DNA of 64,000 nucleotides from Rhizodiscina lignyota (lineage: Eukaryota > Ascomycota > Dothideomycetes > Aulographales > Rhizodiscinaceae), in contig ML978128.1 in the NCBI GenBank assembly GCA_010015805.1, positions 124,001-188,000 on the forward strand. Direction: 5' to 3'. A model generated the notes under the pieces. It worked only from the letters and a program-made list of their open reading frames with translations. It made no database searches and was not told the origin of the DNA. Shown here piece by piece: positions 44,724 to 56,592 of this stretch (its first letter is position 1; each line of letters begins with the position of its first letter). Made by a program: the position numbers and the translations under genes.

Positions 44724-46045
44724 ATGACCGAGTGCAGGCGCAAGTCGCGATTTGGCTGTCGAAATTGCAAACTGAGGAAATTGAAGGTAAGTTAAACTAT
44801 TCTCCGCCTACTACCGATTGTTATAGAGCTAAGTATAGAACCCTTAACTTTATAGTGTGACGAGACAAGACCACATTGCACAAGATGCCGTACTTACGGA
44901 GTCCTATGCAATTTCGATTTTAATGTACCCGATCTCCAGCCGCTCTCTGAGGAACGAGCAAAGCAAGAAATAGTAAGGCGGTCTGGGTTGACATCGCCTC
45001 GGTCGAGTATCAGCAATGCCATATGGGCGGATAATGGGTGGACATTTTTCATGCTAGATCTGCAAGATCAAGAGCTTTTTAACCGGTTTCGACACCGCAC
45101 CGTATACTCCCTTGGTGGCTCTGAAATGGTAGACTGCTATGAAAATCATATGCTACGGCTCGCTTTCACCGTGAGTATAATGAGCCCGGATATGCGGACT
45201 GCTTCAAAATTACACTCAAGACAACTTTTAACTAACTGATGCTCTAGTGTCCATTCCTGATGCATGGTTCACTGGCGGTGGCAGCTGTCCATGATCGCTA
45301 TCTTGGCCTAACGCCAACCAATCGTCGCTCATTTCGGGAGTCCTATCACTGGTCTCAATGCACAATTTTGTTCAACAAGTGGTTGAGCCATCCTATCGAG
45401 GAAAAATACAAGGATCCCCTCTGGGCTACGGCTGGTAGCCTTGGTATCTTGACCTTCTCGTCCATCAATGTTCGTTCTCCAGAGGAAGCATGGCCTCTCG
45501 GGCCAGCCGACTCCTCCGACCTGGAGTGGCTACGACTAGGGGTTGGCAAGATGAAACTGTGGCATCTGGTGAATCCTTTGCGGCCAGGAAGTGTATTCCG
45601 TATCATGTCGGAGAGCTTCGCATATATGCATACACCTTTACCTACTAAAGGCACCGATGGAGTATCGGCAGAATTAGTACAACTGTGCGGGCTCGACGAG
45701 TCATCGACGCGAGAGAATAACCCATACTTCTCTGTTGTACATGCTATTTCTTGGCTTTTGGAGGCACCGAAAGGCGAAGTTTCGCAAGGAAGAATCATGA
45801 TGGTCTCAAACCACATGCATGATGAGTTTGGAACGTATTTGGAGAAGAAGGACCCGGTAGCCCTTCTGTTGTTATGCTTGTGGTACACCAGAGCCCGTGA
45901 AGCTAAATGGTGGATTGAGTTTCGCGCCAGACATGAACTTCCCGCGATTTGCACATATTTGCATCGATATCACAAGGACAACAGCGCCATTCAGGCACTT
46001 ATACCTTGGGTTAGCCTTCATGAACAGCAAAAGTCGATAGCATGA
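44724..46045 (+). CDS. Zn2Cys6 transcription factor (UPC2-like architecture)
   Basis: Exons are 44724-44786, 44856-45170 and 45248-46045, with introns of 69 and 77 bp, giving 391 residues. The zinc cluster is split by the first intron: CRNCKLRKLK before it and CDETRPHCTRCRTYGVLC after it restore CX2CX6CX6CX2CX6C. The regulatory half has ENHMLRLAFTCPFLMHGSLAVAAVHDRYLG at the second junction. That is the 'HPFLMHxxLAxAAxH' block of a common class of filamentous-fungal factors related in layout to sterol regulator Upc2. In those proteins the C-terminal domain senses a small hydrophobic ligand; whether this one does is unknown. Expected nuclear. It converges with the large wall-protein gene, leaving about 60 bp between stops. 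Confidence 0.88.
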
Positions 46046-46108
46046 TTGGAAGATACGTTTCTCATATTATTGTGTTATATGTACAAAATGTTATTAAATA
46101 ATTACGGA

Positions 46109-49100
46109 TTATATGGCGATCAGGATTCCCAGCAACCCGAGCACCGCACCCGGCCATCTAACCGCCTTCACGTCTGCGGCGGCCTGTGAACTGGTTGGCG
46201 CCGCCAGGCTTTCCGATGCACTCGGGCTAGTCCTAGCCGCGGTATGGCTTGAGGTGCTCGTAGCTTCGAAGTTGCCATTCGCTATACCGCTCATGATCAA
46301 ACTGGCGATCACGTCTCCATCAGCTGCGTCCGTGGCATGGGGCAGTGAAAAAGTCTGCCCATCGACAACGATGATGCCATGGCCGTTGGAAATAGTCTGG
46401 CCATTTATGATCGTAGACGCGCCAGGTGTGATCGTCCGGCTGCCGATAATGAGGTCGCCCGCCGCGTCTGTGCTGATTTGGCCTGCTTCTAAATCGGAAT
46501 TGAGAACTGAAGCAAGAGCAGGGACAGGGACTATCCGTCCATCTACCAAGACTTTCCCTCCTTGCCCAACAGTTACGGTATGGCCTGCAATCACTGTTCT
46601 CTCTCCAGGCGTGAGAGTTTCGCTGCCGCCGATGACTATATCTCCAGCTGAGTCCGTACTGATTGCGCCCACGAGGGAATCTGCGCTTAGAACAGATGCC
46701 AACGTGGGAATGGGTACTGCTGTTCCGTCAAGAGAGACTTGTCCGTGGCTTCCCAGAGCAACAGTGTGGCCTTCAAAAACGGTCGACTGTCCTGGAGTCA
46801 AAGTCGCGCTATCGCCTAATACCAAATTTCCATTGCCGTTCGTTGTAACTAGGCCTATGCCAGCGCCAGCACCGAGTACTGACGCAAGAGACGAGCCAAA
46901 GAACTGAGCGACATTTGACCCTGTGGTTTGAATGGTCTTTCCTGCCGAAGGAACAGCGAAGGTATTGCTCCCGATGACAACAGAACTTCCATCACTTCCA
47001 ACCGAGATGCCAACGCCGTTGATCGTCGTCTTTTGGCCTTCGCTAACTGTCGTTCCGCCGATAACGACACCGTTCGAAGTTGCTACTACCGGATTTGTCC
47101 CGACAAGTGGCACAGCAGCCGTGATCGGAGCTGGGGTGGTCGCTGGAGGAACTTGTACCGTGTTCCCGTTAATAACCACTGCGGGACTCCCTCCATTCCT
47201 TGCCGCGGATATTGTTGTGGAGCCAACAGTTATCTGCTGCCCAGGAGATACGGTTTGCGAGCCTACCAGGACACCACCGCTAGCTGGCCCGCTAGTAATG
47301 GCGACCACGGGCTGGGCGCCGAGCGTGATCGCGCCAGAACCGTTGCCCTGGCCTTGATTCCCGGATCCAGAGTTTGAGTTCGACCCAGAGTTTGCGTTCG
47401 ACCCAGAGTTTGCGTTCGACCCAGAGTTTGCGTTCGACCCAGAGTTTGCGTTCGACCCAGAGTTTGCGTTCGATCCGGAGTTTCCACTCGACCCTGAGTT
47501 CGCGTTCGACCCAGAGTTTCCGCTCGAACCAGAGTTTGAGCCGCCTTGTGTGCCAGTGTTTGATCCTCCCTGCGAGTTAGAACCGCTTGAGGGAAGCGCG
47601 ACTGTAGATGTGCCCCCATTCCCTGCAACGACCAGAGAAGAGGAACCTGCGGAGATTGTTGTAGCCGCAGTGCCACTCCCAACAACGATTGGGCTTCCAC
47701 CTGCGGAAGCGGTTTGCGATCCAACAGCCACACCTCCTCCGCTGACTTGGGAAACCGTAATTCCACCTACTGATGTGATGGTAGATGGGTTTCCGTTTCC
47801 GCTGGCGCCACCACCATTTGAGTTCGAGCCAGAGTCCCCTGAGCTGCCCGAGTTGCCCGATGAGCCACTTCCGCTGCCTGAATCTCCATTCCCTCCGGAG
47901 TTCCCAGAAGACCCGGACTCGCCATTACCGGAATCGCCAGATGATCCAGATGATCCAGAATTGCCATTCCCACTCCCTGAGTTTCCACTGTCTCCAGAGC
48001 TACCAGAAGATCCGGAATCGCCATTGCCCGAGTTGCCAGACGAGCCAGATGATCCAGATCCACTATTGCCGTTTCCGCTACCCGTGACTCCACTAGCTCC
48101 AGAGACGCTGGACGAGCCAGATCCCCCACTGCCGCCTCCATTATTCGATCCCGAGCCAGGACTGCTCCCTGAACCACCATTGTTTGACCCAGATCCACCA
48201 CTATCACCGGAGCTTCCCGCGCCCGAACCTCCGTTACCATTGGCAGCAGAACTCGAAACGGGGGGAGGGGTAGTGGTGGAGTGCCCGGGGTTTCCGCCGT
48301 CTGCCCCAGCAGGTTGTGTGGATGGTGTCGAGGAGTGTCCAGGTTTCCCGGTATCCTGCCCAGAAGGTGAAGTAGGCTTTGTCGACGGTGCTTGTCCAGC
48401 GCCACTGCTGCTTTCCGGCTCCGCAGGAGGTATGGTACTACTTTGAGACTGCGTAGGGGCCAAGAGCGCGCCGACACTACCAAGCGCCGTAGGTGGGTCT
48501 AGGAGAGAAGAATTTAATTAGCACAGCTCTGGGCGTGACGTTTGTACCATAGGATAACATACCGACCGCGCCCTGCAGACCAGTTACGCAAGTGCTGAAA
48601 TCAAACGCGTTCGTAATCTCAGTTGGATACGCAAAACGCGGGATGCATGGGTCGGCGCCAGTCAGTGGGGTAGTGCGATTCGGATTGTTGCAGCCGTTGA
48701 AGTGCCGAAAGTCGAAAGATTCTGAAATCGTCGTAATGCCACCTGGACCTCCTGCTTCAAGCACCAGGGTCGATACGTCAGTGGGTTGAACGGGGAGGAT
48801 CACGGTGCGGTCTGGCCCTGATGAGCACAGGTCAAACTTTGCAATGTTCGTATATTGGAAGTAGACTGTGGGTGAGCGACTGCAGCAGAATCACTGAGTT
48901 AGTTGAAATGATCGATATCATAACATTTGCTGGTTGTCGAAGAATTGAGGGACGCCGAGAGCTTACTATGTCGTGCCATTCAAAGCCACGGCTGTCACAT
49001 TTGGCTGAGGATTCGGAGTCTGCATAAAGGTTAGCGAGATCATCCAGCAGGACGGGAAAGAGGTTCGAACCGGCCAATAAAGAACCCTCACGTTATCTGC

Positions 49101-49921
49101 ATCAATCTTTTGCATCGAGTAAATTAGCACAGCTCTGGAATGCATGTTTGCACCACAAGATCTCTTACCGTGCATGTCGAACAGCACGGCGGCTGCGCGG
49201 TTAGATCGAACTCAATCGGGATGGTCTCTGTTGCAGTAGTTGTAGTCACACGTCCATTGTCCCCGGTAACAGTGTCAGTTTCTATGTCGGTGTCCGACGA
49301 GGGATTCTGGGCGTATGATGATGAGGATGCGAGTGAACGTTCAATGCATTCAGTGAGGAGACTCGTCGAATTTATGAAGCCTTGATAATCTGCGCATCCA
49401 TCCCAGAAGATGTTATTAATATCATTATTCGTAAGAATCGAGTTGCAATCGAACTGGGTGGCATTGTTCGGACTCGATGATGTAGCGTTACTTTTGATGA
49501 CTGCTCCTGACGATGGAGGCGACGAAGCTCCGGTGGAAAGAATGACCCCGGTAGAAAGCCGAGCTGCTGGTGTTATGGATGCAGGGCTTGAAGATGATGA
49601 TGCGGATGCATCTGGCACTGGGATACCGCTGGATAGAAGAGCGACTGGAGAGTGTACGTTTAATGTTGTAGATGAACTGGAGGATGTACTGGAGTGCGAT
49701 GTTGATGGGCTTGAGCTATTCGCAACATGTCGAGGGTAAGCTATTGCTCTTCTCCTCGGATCAAAATCTATAATTCTCCATAAGTACAATCGTTCAGTCG
49801 TTTTATCGACTGAGTCAAATCGTTGACCACACTTACTATAATCCTTTCCGTGAGCGAACGACGCAAAATGAAGCGACAGGATGATGGTTACTACTCTCCA
49901 TACTGAGCAGGAATGAACCAT
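46109..49921 (-). CDS. Secreted GPI-type Gly/Ser/Asn-rich wall protein
   Basis: There are six exons (49837-49921, 49169-49767, 49071-49106, 48967-49019, 48563-48879 and 46109-48498). The total is a whole number of codons, giving 1159 residues. A signal peptide (SVWRVVTIILSLHFASFAHG) leads an N-terminal Ser/Thr-rich part with conserved Cys and N-glycosylation sites. A CCSTCT block is followed by DADNVRVLYWP, TPNPQPNVTAVALNGTTY and SPTVYFQYTNIAKFDLC, a module common in fungal surface proteins. Next comes a very long Gly/Ser/Asn stretch (about 400-700). The last 350 or so residues hold repeated units of about 55-65 residues of the type 'LTPG..TVI.GHTV..G..G.V.VDG..VPVP'. The hydrophobic end (RWPGAVLGLLGILIAI) is a GPI signal. 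The 36-bp exon is supported by phase and by the YWP motif. The third intron's donor GTTCGA is unusual. Likely at the wall surface. Confidence 0.8.
47365..47535. repeat. 18-bp minisatellite within the wall-protein gene
   Basis: The unit GACCCAGAGTTTGCGTTC repeats about five times exactly between about 47383 and 47473, with diverged copies on both sides. On the coding strand it encodes Gly-Ser-Asn-Ala-Asn-Ser. Being a multiple of three, copy number can vary without breaking the frame. Confidence 0.85.
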
Positions 49922-51524
49922 TTCGGCTTCTTCGCTCCCCCCTTTGCCGCCGATTGACACTAGAAAGCGCCCAAAACGAGTAGGTCGAATATATATCGAA
50001 CGATAGTGGTTTAAGAGCGAAAGTTTGGTTTATGTAACGAGTGGCCAGGTCACCTTTGACTTGTACAGATCAACATGGTCGTAGAAGTCGTCGGCAAATC
50101 TCTATTTTGCGTCGTGCCATACCGAAATCAATGGTGCCTCAAGATGGGTCCAAGGAACAAGTATATTAGCGAATGCGACGCTGAGCTTGATTTGGAAAGA
50201 AGAGAAGATTGCGTTTAGTCGTCACCGCATAAAGCTAACTTGCTTGGCGGCCAAAAGATCGCCTCCGAAGACAAGGTATTTTACAAAAGCGACTCTGGTA
50301 GTGCTGACATGATATGAAAGCAGTGGAGATGGGGGAAGAAAACGGACGGGTACTCATGCAGTTCCTTGGAAAGAGGTGGTGCACGGGCGCTGGCCGGCCC
50401 TCCTTTTTGATTCCTTTCATTCATTATCTTGTCGCAGACTTACTCTGTTTGGGAAAAGGTTCGGCTGAAGCCGATTCTTCAACAGACACTTAAACCCTAC
50501 AGGATAATTTAAGGACAAATAGCTGTTTTAGGTTAGATGCTTCGGCCGTGTTCGCACTTTCGCGTACAACAGTCCCAACCGAGATTTGCGACACTCGAGA
50601 TCCACTCTCTAGAAATGGGTTTCGTGATAGCCGTACGTGCGAGCTAAAGGTGCATTCGCCTCGTTTCATAGTCGGGCCGAATGAATAAGCTGATAACTCT
50701 TGAAGTCCCTGCTTGGAGAGAGTTTGGGAGTTGGACTGGTGCCGCGTCATATATGTAGCATCGCTCTGAATGGCTTGGTATCGGGTACAACAATCGGGGG
50801 ACTTGCCTTTAAAGGTTGTGGAGAAATGGTGCTCCACCATCAGATGAGTGGACTCTTCCATTTCCTCCTCGGTCCCCCCACAATCGCGGTCTGCTGTAAC
50901 TGGGCTGACGTCCTGGTTGTCGTTCAAGATTATGTGAACATGAACGTCCCACACCTCAGCGCTGGTCGTGATTGTTAAGTAGCATGGGATTCATTCGATT
51001 TATTGGAATCTAAGATGCAATGCCATGAGAGAGTGGAAGAGAAGAGAGATAACGAGTCAGAGGGTGTATGATACGATATCAGTAGACGCTGGTGCTGTTG
51101 AATTAAAGCTGAGAGTGGTTATTAATCATTCGCATTGGCTCTTGCGCTCATAACTATATGCTTGAAAGAGTAAAGGCAGTAACCAGAATCTTAACGGTCG
51201 GTACGATTAATTTCTTCGATTTCAATTATTTACAGTATTAGTAAACCGGCAATACAGCATTAGGGTTCCCAAACGACATCCGTACGGAGTAGAAGCCAAG
51301 AAATGCGGCTCCCGATCGACACGCCGCCGCGACCTAGATCCCGAAGCCTTACGAGGAGCCATCGACGAGAAAAAAATCCCCCATCTTTTACCAGCGCCAG
51401 TGCAGCGACTACCGCAACCCTGCGGATATCATTTCAAGGTCTTCGGCAGCAGTAGACGTCACACTCACCTTCTTGTTATCCTTCCGCCAAGTTTCGGTTT
51501 CTAAGCTCGACGCTTGCCGTCAGA
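49922..51524. other. Gene-poor region, 1.6 kb
   Basis: An unrecognised minus-strand open frame (about 50490-50867 from its first ATG) is the only long one, and I doubt it is real. A TACGGAGTA motif is at 51283. It includes the PPT1 promoter at the right. Confidence 0.4.
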
Positions 51525-53175
51525 ATGACCTCTTCGGAGGATGCTGTCACCCTCAAGGAGAAGGGCAATGCTGCTTTCAAGGCGCACGATTGGCCCTCTG
51601 CAATAGATTTCTACACACAAGCAATCAAGGCGAATGACAGAGAACCATCGTTCTATACAAATAGAGCTCAGGTCAGCTTCACACTGCCCCAGTATCTGCG
51701 CACGCGACTCACCATCCGAAGGCGAATATAAAGCTCGAATCTTATGGCCTAGCTATAGCGGACGCAACGAAAGCATTGGAGATTGACGAGTCGAATGTCA
51801 AGGTGCGCACTGTTGTTTATCACCTCATCCGGGTGGACACTGAGACATAGGAATTAGGCGTACTATCGGAGAGCAGTAGCAAACACTGCGATATTACGAC
51901 ATAACGACGCCCTTCGCGATTGGAAGATTGTCCTCAAGAAGAACCCCTCTGACAAGAATGCGCGAATACAATACGAGCAGTGCAATAAGAGCGTCAAGCG
52001 CGATGCCTTCCTCAAAGCCATCGAAGTGGCAGATGTGCCGTCCGCCGCGGAAGGCCTGGACATTGACCACATAGAAGTAGAAGCAGACTATGACGGGGTG
52101 AAGTTAGAGAAGGAAATGACGCAAGGGTTCATTGACGACATGATACAGAGGTTCAAGGACGGAAAGAAGTTACACAGGAAATATGTGTTTCAAATAATAC
52201 TGGCCGTCATGGGCATCGTGAAGGAGGAACCGACTATGGTGGAAATGGAGGTAGGAGCGGGAGAAAAGTTGACCGTTTGTGGTGATACCCATGGTGAGTG
52301 TCCCATCCCGTCGCTAAGTTGGTCTGCTTGTTGCCCCAATTTGGAGAAAGCCTCTATCTGAATCGGTGGATCATGGATCATCGCACACAAGGACTAATAT
52401 GATTACAGGACAATTCTTCGACCTTCTTGAAATATTCCGTCTCAATGGCTATCCGACCACATCGCATCTCTACCTCTTCAACGGCGACTTTGTCGACCGA
52501 GGTTCCTGGTCTACCGAAATTGCCCTCCTCCTTTACGCATATAAGTGGCTGTACCCGTCCAAGCTGTTCCTTAACAGAGGCAATCACGAAACGGATGACA
52601 TGAATCGCATGTATGGATTTGAGGGCGAGTGTCGAGCCAAGTACAACGACCGGGTCTTCAAGCTGTTCTCCGAGTCATTCTCTGCGCTGCCACTCGCCAC
52701 ATTAATCGGCAAGAAGTACTTTGTCCTGCATGGCGGTCTTTTCTCGGACGATGATATCACACTTGAGGATATCAGGAAATTGAATCGCCACAAGCAACGA
52801 CAACCAGGTCAGTCGGGTCTGATGATGGAAATGCTCTGGACAGACCCGCAGACGGAGAATGGAAGAGGGCCGAGCAAGCGAGGCGTTGGACTGCAATTCG
52901 GCCCAGACGTAACAAAGCGGTTCTGCGAAAAGAACGGTCTCGAGGCGATCATAAGAAGTCACGAAGTCCGCATGGAGGGCTATGAAGTTGAACACGATGG
53001 CCGATGCATAACTGTCTTCTCAGCGCCCAAGTACTGCGACAGCACGGAGAACAAAGGCGCGTATATCAATATCGGACCGGAATACAAGCTGGATTTCACC
53101 AAGTTTGATGCGGTACCGCATCCCCCAATACGGCCCATGGCGTATGCAGCAAACGGTCTCATGTCTATGATGTAA
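51525..53175 (+). CDS. PPT1: Serine/threonine phosphatase PPT1 (PP5)
   Basis: Four exons (51525-51671, 51722-51802, 51858-52293 and 52409-53175) with introns of 50, 55 and 115 bp give 476 residues. Three TPR repeats occupy about residues 1-115 (KEKGNAAFKAHDWPSAIDFYTQAI, SYGLAIADATKALEID, AYYRRAVANTAILRHNDAL) and bind Hsp90. A linker and a PPP-family catalytic domain follow, with the metal and catalytic motifs GDTHGQ (split by the third intron), NGDFVDRGSWS, LNRGNHET, and HGGL near the middle. SAPKYCDS and a C-terminal αJ-like tail complete it. GDFVDRG is standard. The protein dephosphorylates Hsp90 co-factors such as Cdc37 and acts in nucleus and cytosol. The length is near yeast Ppt1 (513) and human PP5 (499). 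I regard the assignment as firm. Confidence 0.95.
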
Positions 53176-53536
53176 TGGAGATATACCCAAGTCTCTGATA
53201 ATGGGAGGGGCTGTACAGTATTCTGCCGGCGTTGATCTGACCTTAACAGTGGGCTCTTTGTAGCATAGCTTGCATGCGATCCAGCGCTTCTTGAATGGTT
53301 TGCGAGGCACACTTCCTGGGCTTAGCAAAGATATACATATACATATTTGAGTTTTACCTGGCACCTATTTTGCGTCAAAGAAACACGGAACGGAATCATC
53401 CGGTTATTTTACACCCCTGGCTAACCCGATTAGGGAGGCAATCTAACCTCTAACCTCAAACCTCAAGGCTGGACGTCAAGATCCTCCATCCAACTGAGCT
53501 CACTTAGCAGCCAAACCGACTCGCTCAGCCTGAACA
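53176..53536. other. Intergenic, nothing recognised
   Basis: This 361-bp spacer holds the PPT1 3' region and the promoter of the next gene. Confidence 0.45.
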
Positions 53537-54973
53537 ATGAAGCATTCAGCAGGCAAAAACATCAACAGTCTACCCGACGAATGTCTTCTCAATGTTGGAA
53601 GTTTCCTCGACTTGTGGAGAACGGCGAGAACATTTCCAACAGGACCTCAGGACGATAGAATGGTTGGCCTGCAACGGAACGATATTCATCGGTGCTGGAG
53701 AAAGGATGTGATAAAAAATCAAGTCAACGATGTTCAAGCCATCCTGAAATTACGCCTCATCTCCCGGGCTTTTGCTAAAATTGGCGGTGAAGTCCTTAGA
53801 CGTCAACTGCGAAGGATTTACATCTGTCCAACGGCGAGGTCAATCCAAGCCTTCCGGCAAATCATTCGACATCAAAACTTTGCTTCAGGTATTACGGAGA
53901 TTGTCGTCTTAGGAAGTTGCTATCTCCCACTCAATCTTAAATATCCGGAAAAGACGCTGGACGCTGATTATCGTAACTGGCGCAGGATGCTTCGTGGTGA
54001 GGAAGCAGACTTCGAGGCAAATGCTAGCGGCGAGGGATGCAGCATTTTCCAGGATATATCCGGTCTTGTCGGAGATATGAGAGCTTGTCTTGAACTTGGA
54101 ATTAATTTGCTTCGACATCTAGAGAAAATCACTTTTATGTACTACATCGATCGCCCCGGGTATGGCATCGAGCGAAGATGGTGGACATCTGATTACTTGT
54201 CCGACGAGGACACTCGGCTTATCCACTACACCGACTTCTCTCCCGGCCTCGGCTTCGACGACGTACATGAGATCGTCCGTAACCATCATCGAGAGAATCC
54301 GGATCGGCCAGTCCTATTACAAGTCGGAGCTCCTGGTGACTCGATGCCTTCGTGGATCGTCGACCAAGTTCGAGTGTGGGAGGTTCCAAAACTCTCTATT
54401 TGTTACCTGGAAGGGCAGCCTCCAGCGAATGAGAGCGGTGGTAGCCCAGGAAATCTTGCATCCTGTTCTATTCTCACACATCTAGAGATCTCTATGAACG
54501 AAGTCGTGCACCTGTACGACTTTGATAAAGTTTTTAAATCAGCTGAGTGGCCTCATCTGCAGACCTTTGGTCTATCGTACGCTGTTGTCGACCTGCAAAA
54601 CTTTCTCCGATTCCTGACCCGCCATCGAACGTCATTGCGAACGCTTATTATGAGAAATGTCACGTACTCAAGCCTCCTTTTCTGGCCTTCCGCTATTCCT
54701 GCCGCTGAACAACACGCTTATTGGTCGCCATTCCTAACCGGTATCAAGGAGAATCTCTCACTCGAAAATGGAGAGCTTTACAGCATCTTCGATGAATTTG
54801 GGTCGGCATGTGACGCAGACAACTCACATGACTTCAATATCAAAGAGATGGAATTTTGGGAAGATGAGGGATTCGATACTGAACAAATCGAAAGGGAAGG
54901 TTCAAGGATTTTCCTGAGGAACGGCCGATTTTTATGCTCACGGTGTGCCCAAACACCAACAGCGCTGCGATAG
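53537..54973 (+). CDS. F-box-like protein
   Basis: A single exon encodes 478 residues. The N terminus has an F-box-like helix set (INSLPDECLLNVGSFLD) separated by an insert from LKLRLISRAFAKIGGEVLRRQL. The rest reads like the large family of filamentous-fungal F-box-like proteins: a RQIIRHQNFASGITEIVVLGS block, then LASCSILTHLEISMNE and LRFLTRHRTSLRTLIMRNV near the C terminus, ending with a short acidic part and CSRCAQ. F-box proteins bring targets to SCF ubiquitin ligases; these fungal ones are mostly unstudied and expand lineage by lineage. Decayed pieces that look related lie downstream (54980-55870 and 61800-62576). Confidence 0.7.
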   Translation: MKHSAGKNINSLPDECLLNVGSFLDLWRTARTFPTGPQDDRMVGLQRNDIHRCWRKDVIKNQVNDVQAILKLRLISRAFAKIGGEVLRRQLRRIYICPTARSIQAFRQIIRHQNFASGITEIVVLGSCYLPLNLKYPEKTLDADYRNWRRMLRGEEADFEANASGEGCSIFQDISGLVGDMRACLELGINLLRHLEKITFMYYIDRPGYGIERRWWTSDYLSDEDTRLIHYTDFSPGLGFDDVHEIVRNHHRENPDRPVLLQVGAPGDSMPSWIVDQVRVWEVPKLSICYLEGQPPANESGGSPGNLASCSILTHLEISMNEVVHLYDFDKVFKSAEWPHLQTFGLSYAVVDLQNFLRFLTRHRTSLRTLIMRNVTYSSLLFWPSAIPAAEQHAYWSPFLTGIKENLSLENGELYSIFDEFGSACDADNSHDFNIKEMEFWEDEGFDTEQIEREGSRIFLRNGRFLCSRCAQTPTALR

Positions 54974-55870
54974 ACATTTAACCTTTCCACATATTGCGAC
55001 GCGTTCAGAAAGCCCCTCAACGAGATCAGCATGCGCTCGACTTTCTCTTCCGCGATTCATGAGGTCGTTGTCTGCACATACTAGAAAACATCGGAGGTTA
55101 TTGCGACTTGCCCTCTAGGTACATCTTCGCGAACGGTTTGTCGAAGAACCTGAAATTACGAAGGAGCTACCGAGCTAGTTTCCCGGGAGCGTATGAGACC
55201 TGTAATGACGTCTACTTTCTGTGGCAATGAGAAGTGAATCTTCTAAAGCGGGCCTGGGAAGCTATTCCCTAACATCTTCGAACGTCAACTCACCAATATG
55301 CGGAAGCTTTTTAAAAGAACTGAAGGCGATTGTAATAGGGTGACTATGTCGACTATTCGCTTGCGGGAAACTAGCTCCTTCGTTCTTCCAGTTCTTTGTG
55401 GACCAAGGACGACGAAGGCCAATTCCAGGGATTTCTCTGCGAGCTCAGCCATCGAGTAACTGGGAGCTTGGATCAAGCAATAGTGAACCTCTCTCATCTC
55501 GAAGCAGTCCACTGGGTACTGCCTTAACACGATGTCGGGTTCGGCCAGCGTTCGCAGGTCCTGCTAAGAGAAGAGATTACGTGAGGATCTCCAAATGCTC
55601 AAGAATCTCTGTTGCGAGAATGGAGATTCTGTGTTCAGAATGTTTGTCAAATCTTCACCAAGTCCAGGAAATCTCGTAGAGGAGGTGACAATCGTCGGCG
55701 GACACCTCCGGTTCATGACTTTGACGCCGAGTGTCGTATAATGGATTGCCAGTATCTTCACTCTCGAATCAAACAGTGTCCTTGACGGGTACGGACCTCA
55801 AATACGAACATTTCAGACTGTTTCACGTCGTCACGACACAGGCTCACAATTGGTACAGACGACACTGTTG
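54974..55870 (+). pseudogene. Decayed F-box-like fragments
   Basis: The stretch has no open gene, but two short pieces resemble the neighbour. Around 55045-55110 is FMRSLSAHTRKHRRLLRLAL, like the 'FLR.L.RHR.SLR.L' block. Around 55650-55740 is NLVEEVTIVGGHLRF, like 'GITEIVVLGS'. They are out of order and frame, so they may come from more than one copy. The match is weak and rests on reading by eye. Confidence 0.35.
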
Positions 55871-55928
55871 AGTGTGCAACCATACAACACGGATATACCG
55901 ACATATAAGAGCCGGAATTTCGTTGGAA

Positions 55929-56592
55929 ATGGATTCATCCTCCGCATCTTCAAGAGCACCGTCATCAGTTGACAATACGACAACCTCACCGAGTTCGTCT
56001 GACGAGAAAGTGACCAATAGCTCATCATCCTCGGCCAGCACTCTCGACCCCGACGCTTCGTATGACAGAGCTCTATTCCATTTAGGTACCAGTTAGTCAT
56101 GATATTCATGTGTCGTTGGCATTCTCTCCTAACATTCTATGGCAGATCAAACCTCCGTTGTACCGGCGTGTCAAAATGTGTGTCTGGCGTGGCCAGTTCC
56201 ATACGACTTGTCAGCACTTCGACTGGATTCTCGTCAATCGGTGCAGCTCCTTGCCCAGGCCTGATTACGGCGAAACAGACTGGCAGCATGGCAACACAGG
56301 TCTGATCTTCGCAGGTGGAATGGGTGCCGCGTCCAGCTACGTGATTCGGTTCACAGTCAGGAGCCATTGCATCCAACACCCTCCAGGAATGCCTAGAGCT
56401 GTTTTCCTTGACCATGTGGCCGACTGGCTGAAGCGAAGACTCGATGAGGCCGATCCGCATCATCGGTATGTCTGCGGGCGGTTCAGCATCGACACTATCA
56501 TAAGCGAGACCCAAGACCTCTGCTTAAGCTGCATGACGCATCAGTCAAACCGATTCAACGTGCACGACCGTAGTGTTTGGCAAATGGCATAG
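55929..56592 (+). CDS. Small protein of unknown function, splice uncertain
   Basis: A Ser-rich N-terminal segment (MDSSSASSRAPSSVDN... to DRALFHLG, 55929-56085) is followed by a likely intron (GTACCA donor, CTAAC branch site, GGCAG acceptor, 56086-56145). A well-formed C-terminal frame to 56592 follows, with YRRVKMCVWRGQFHTTCQHFDW, then GMGAASSYVIRFTVR and CQHPP-type Cys/His spacing, ending in HDRSVWQMA. The two segments do not join in phase by this intron, so either another exon structure is used or the gene is damaged. The second part is more convincing than the first. No family name is known to me. Confidence 0.45.

Noticed and set aside
47550-48446. 298-codon plus-strand Pro/Glu-rich open frame
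   Set aside because: It is the antisense shadow of the Gly/Ser-rich coding repeat; the true gene on the minus strand has a signal peptide, introns and a GPI signal.
49060-49072. GGTTCGAACC resembling a tRNA B box
   Set aside because: It lies at a splice donor inside the wall-protein gene and has no cloverleaf around it.
50490-50954. 154-codon minus-strand open frame
   Set aside because: It begins at a non-ATG codon, has no recognised motif, and overlaps another frame on the other strand.
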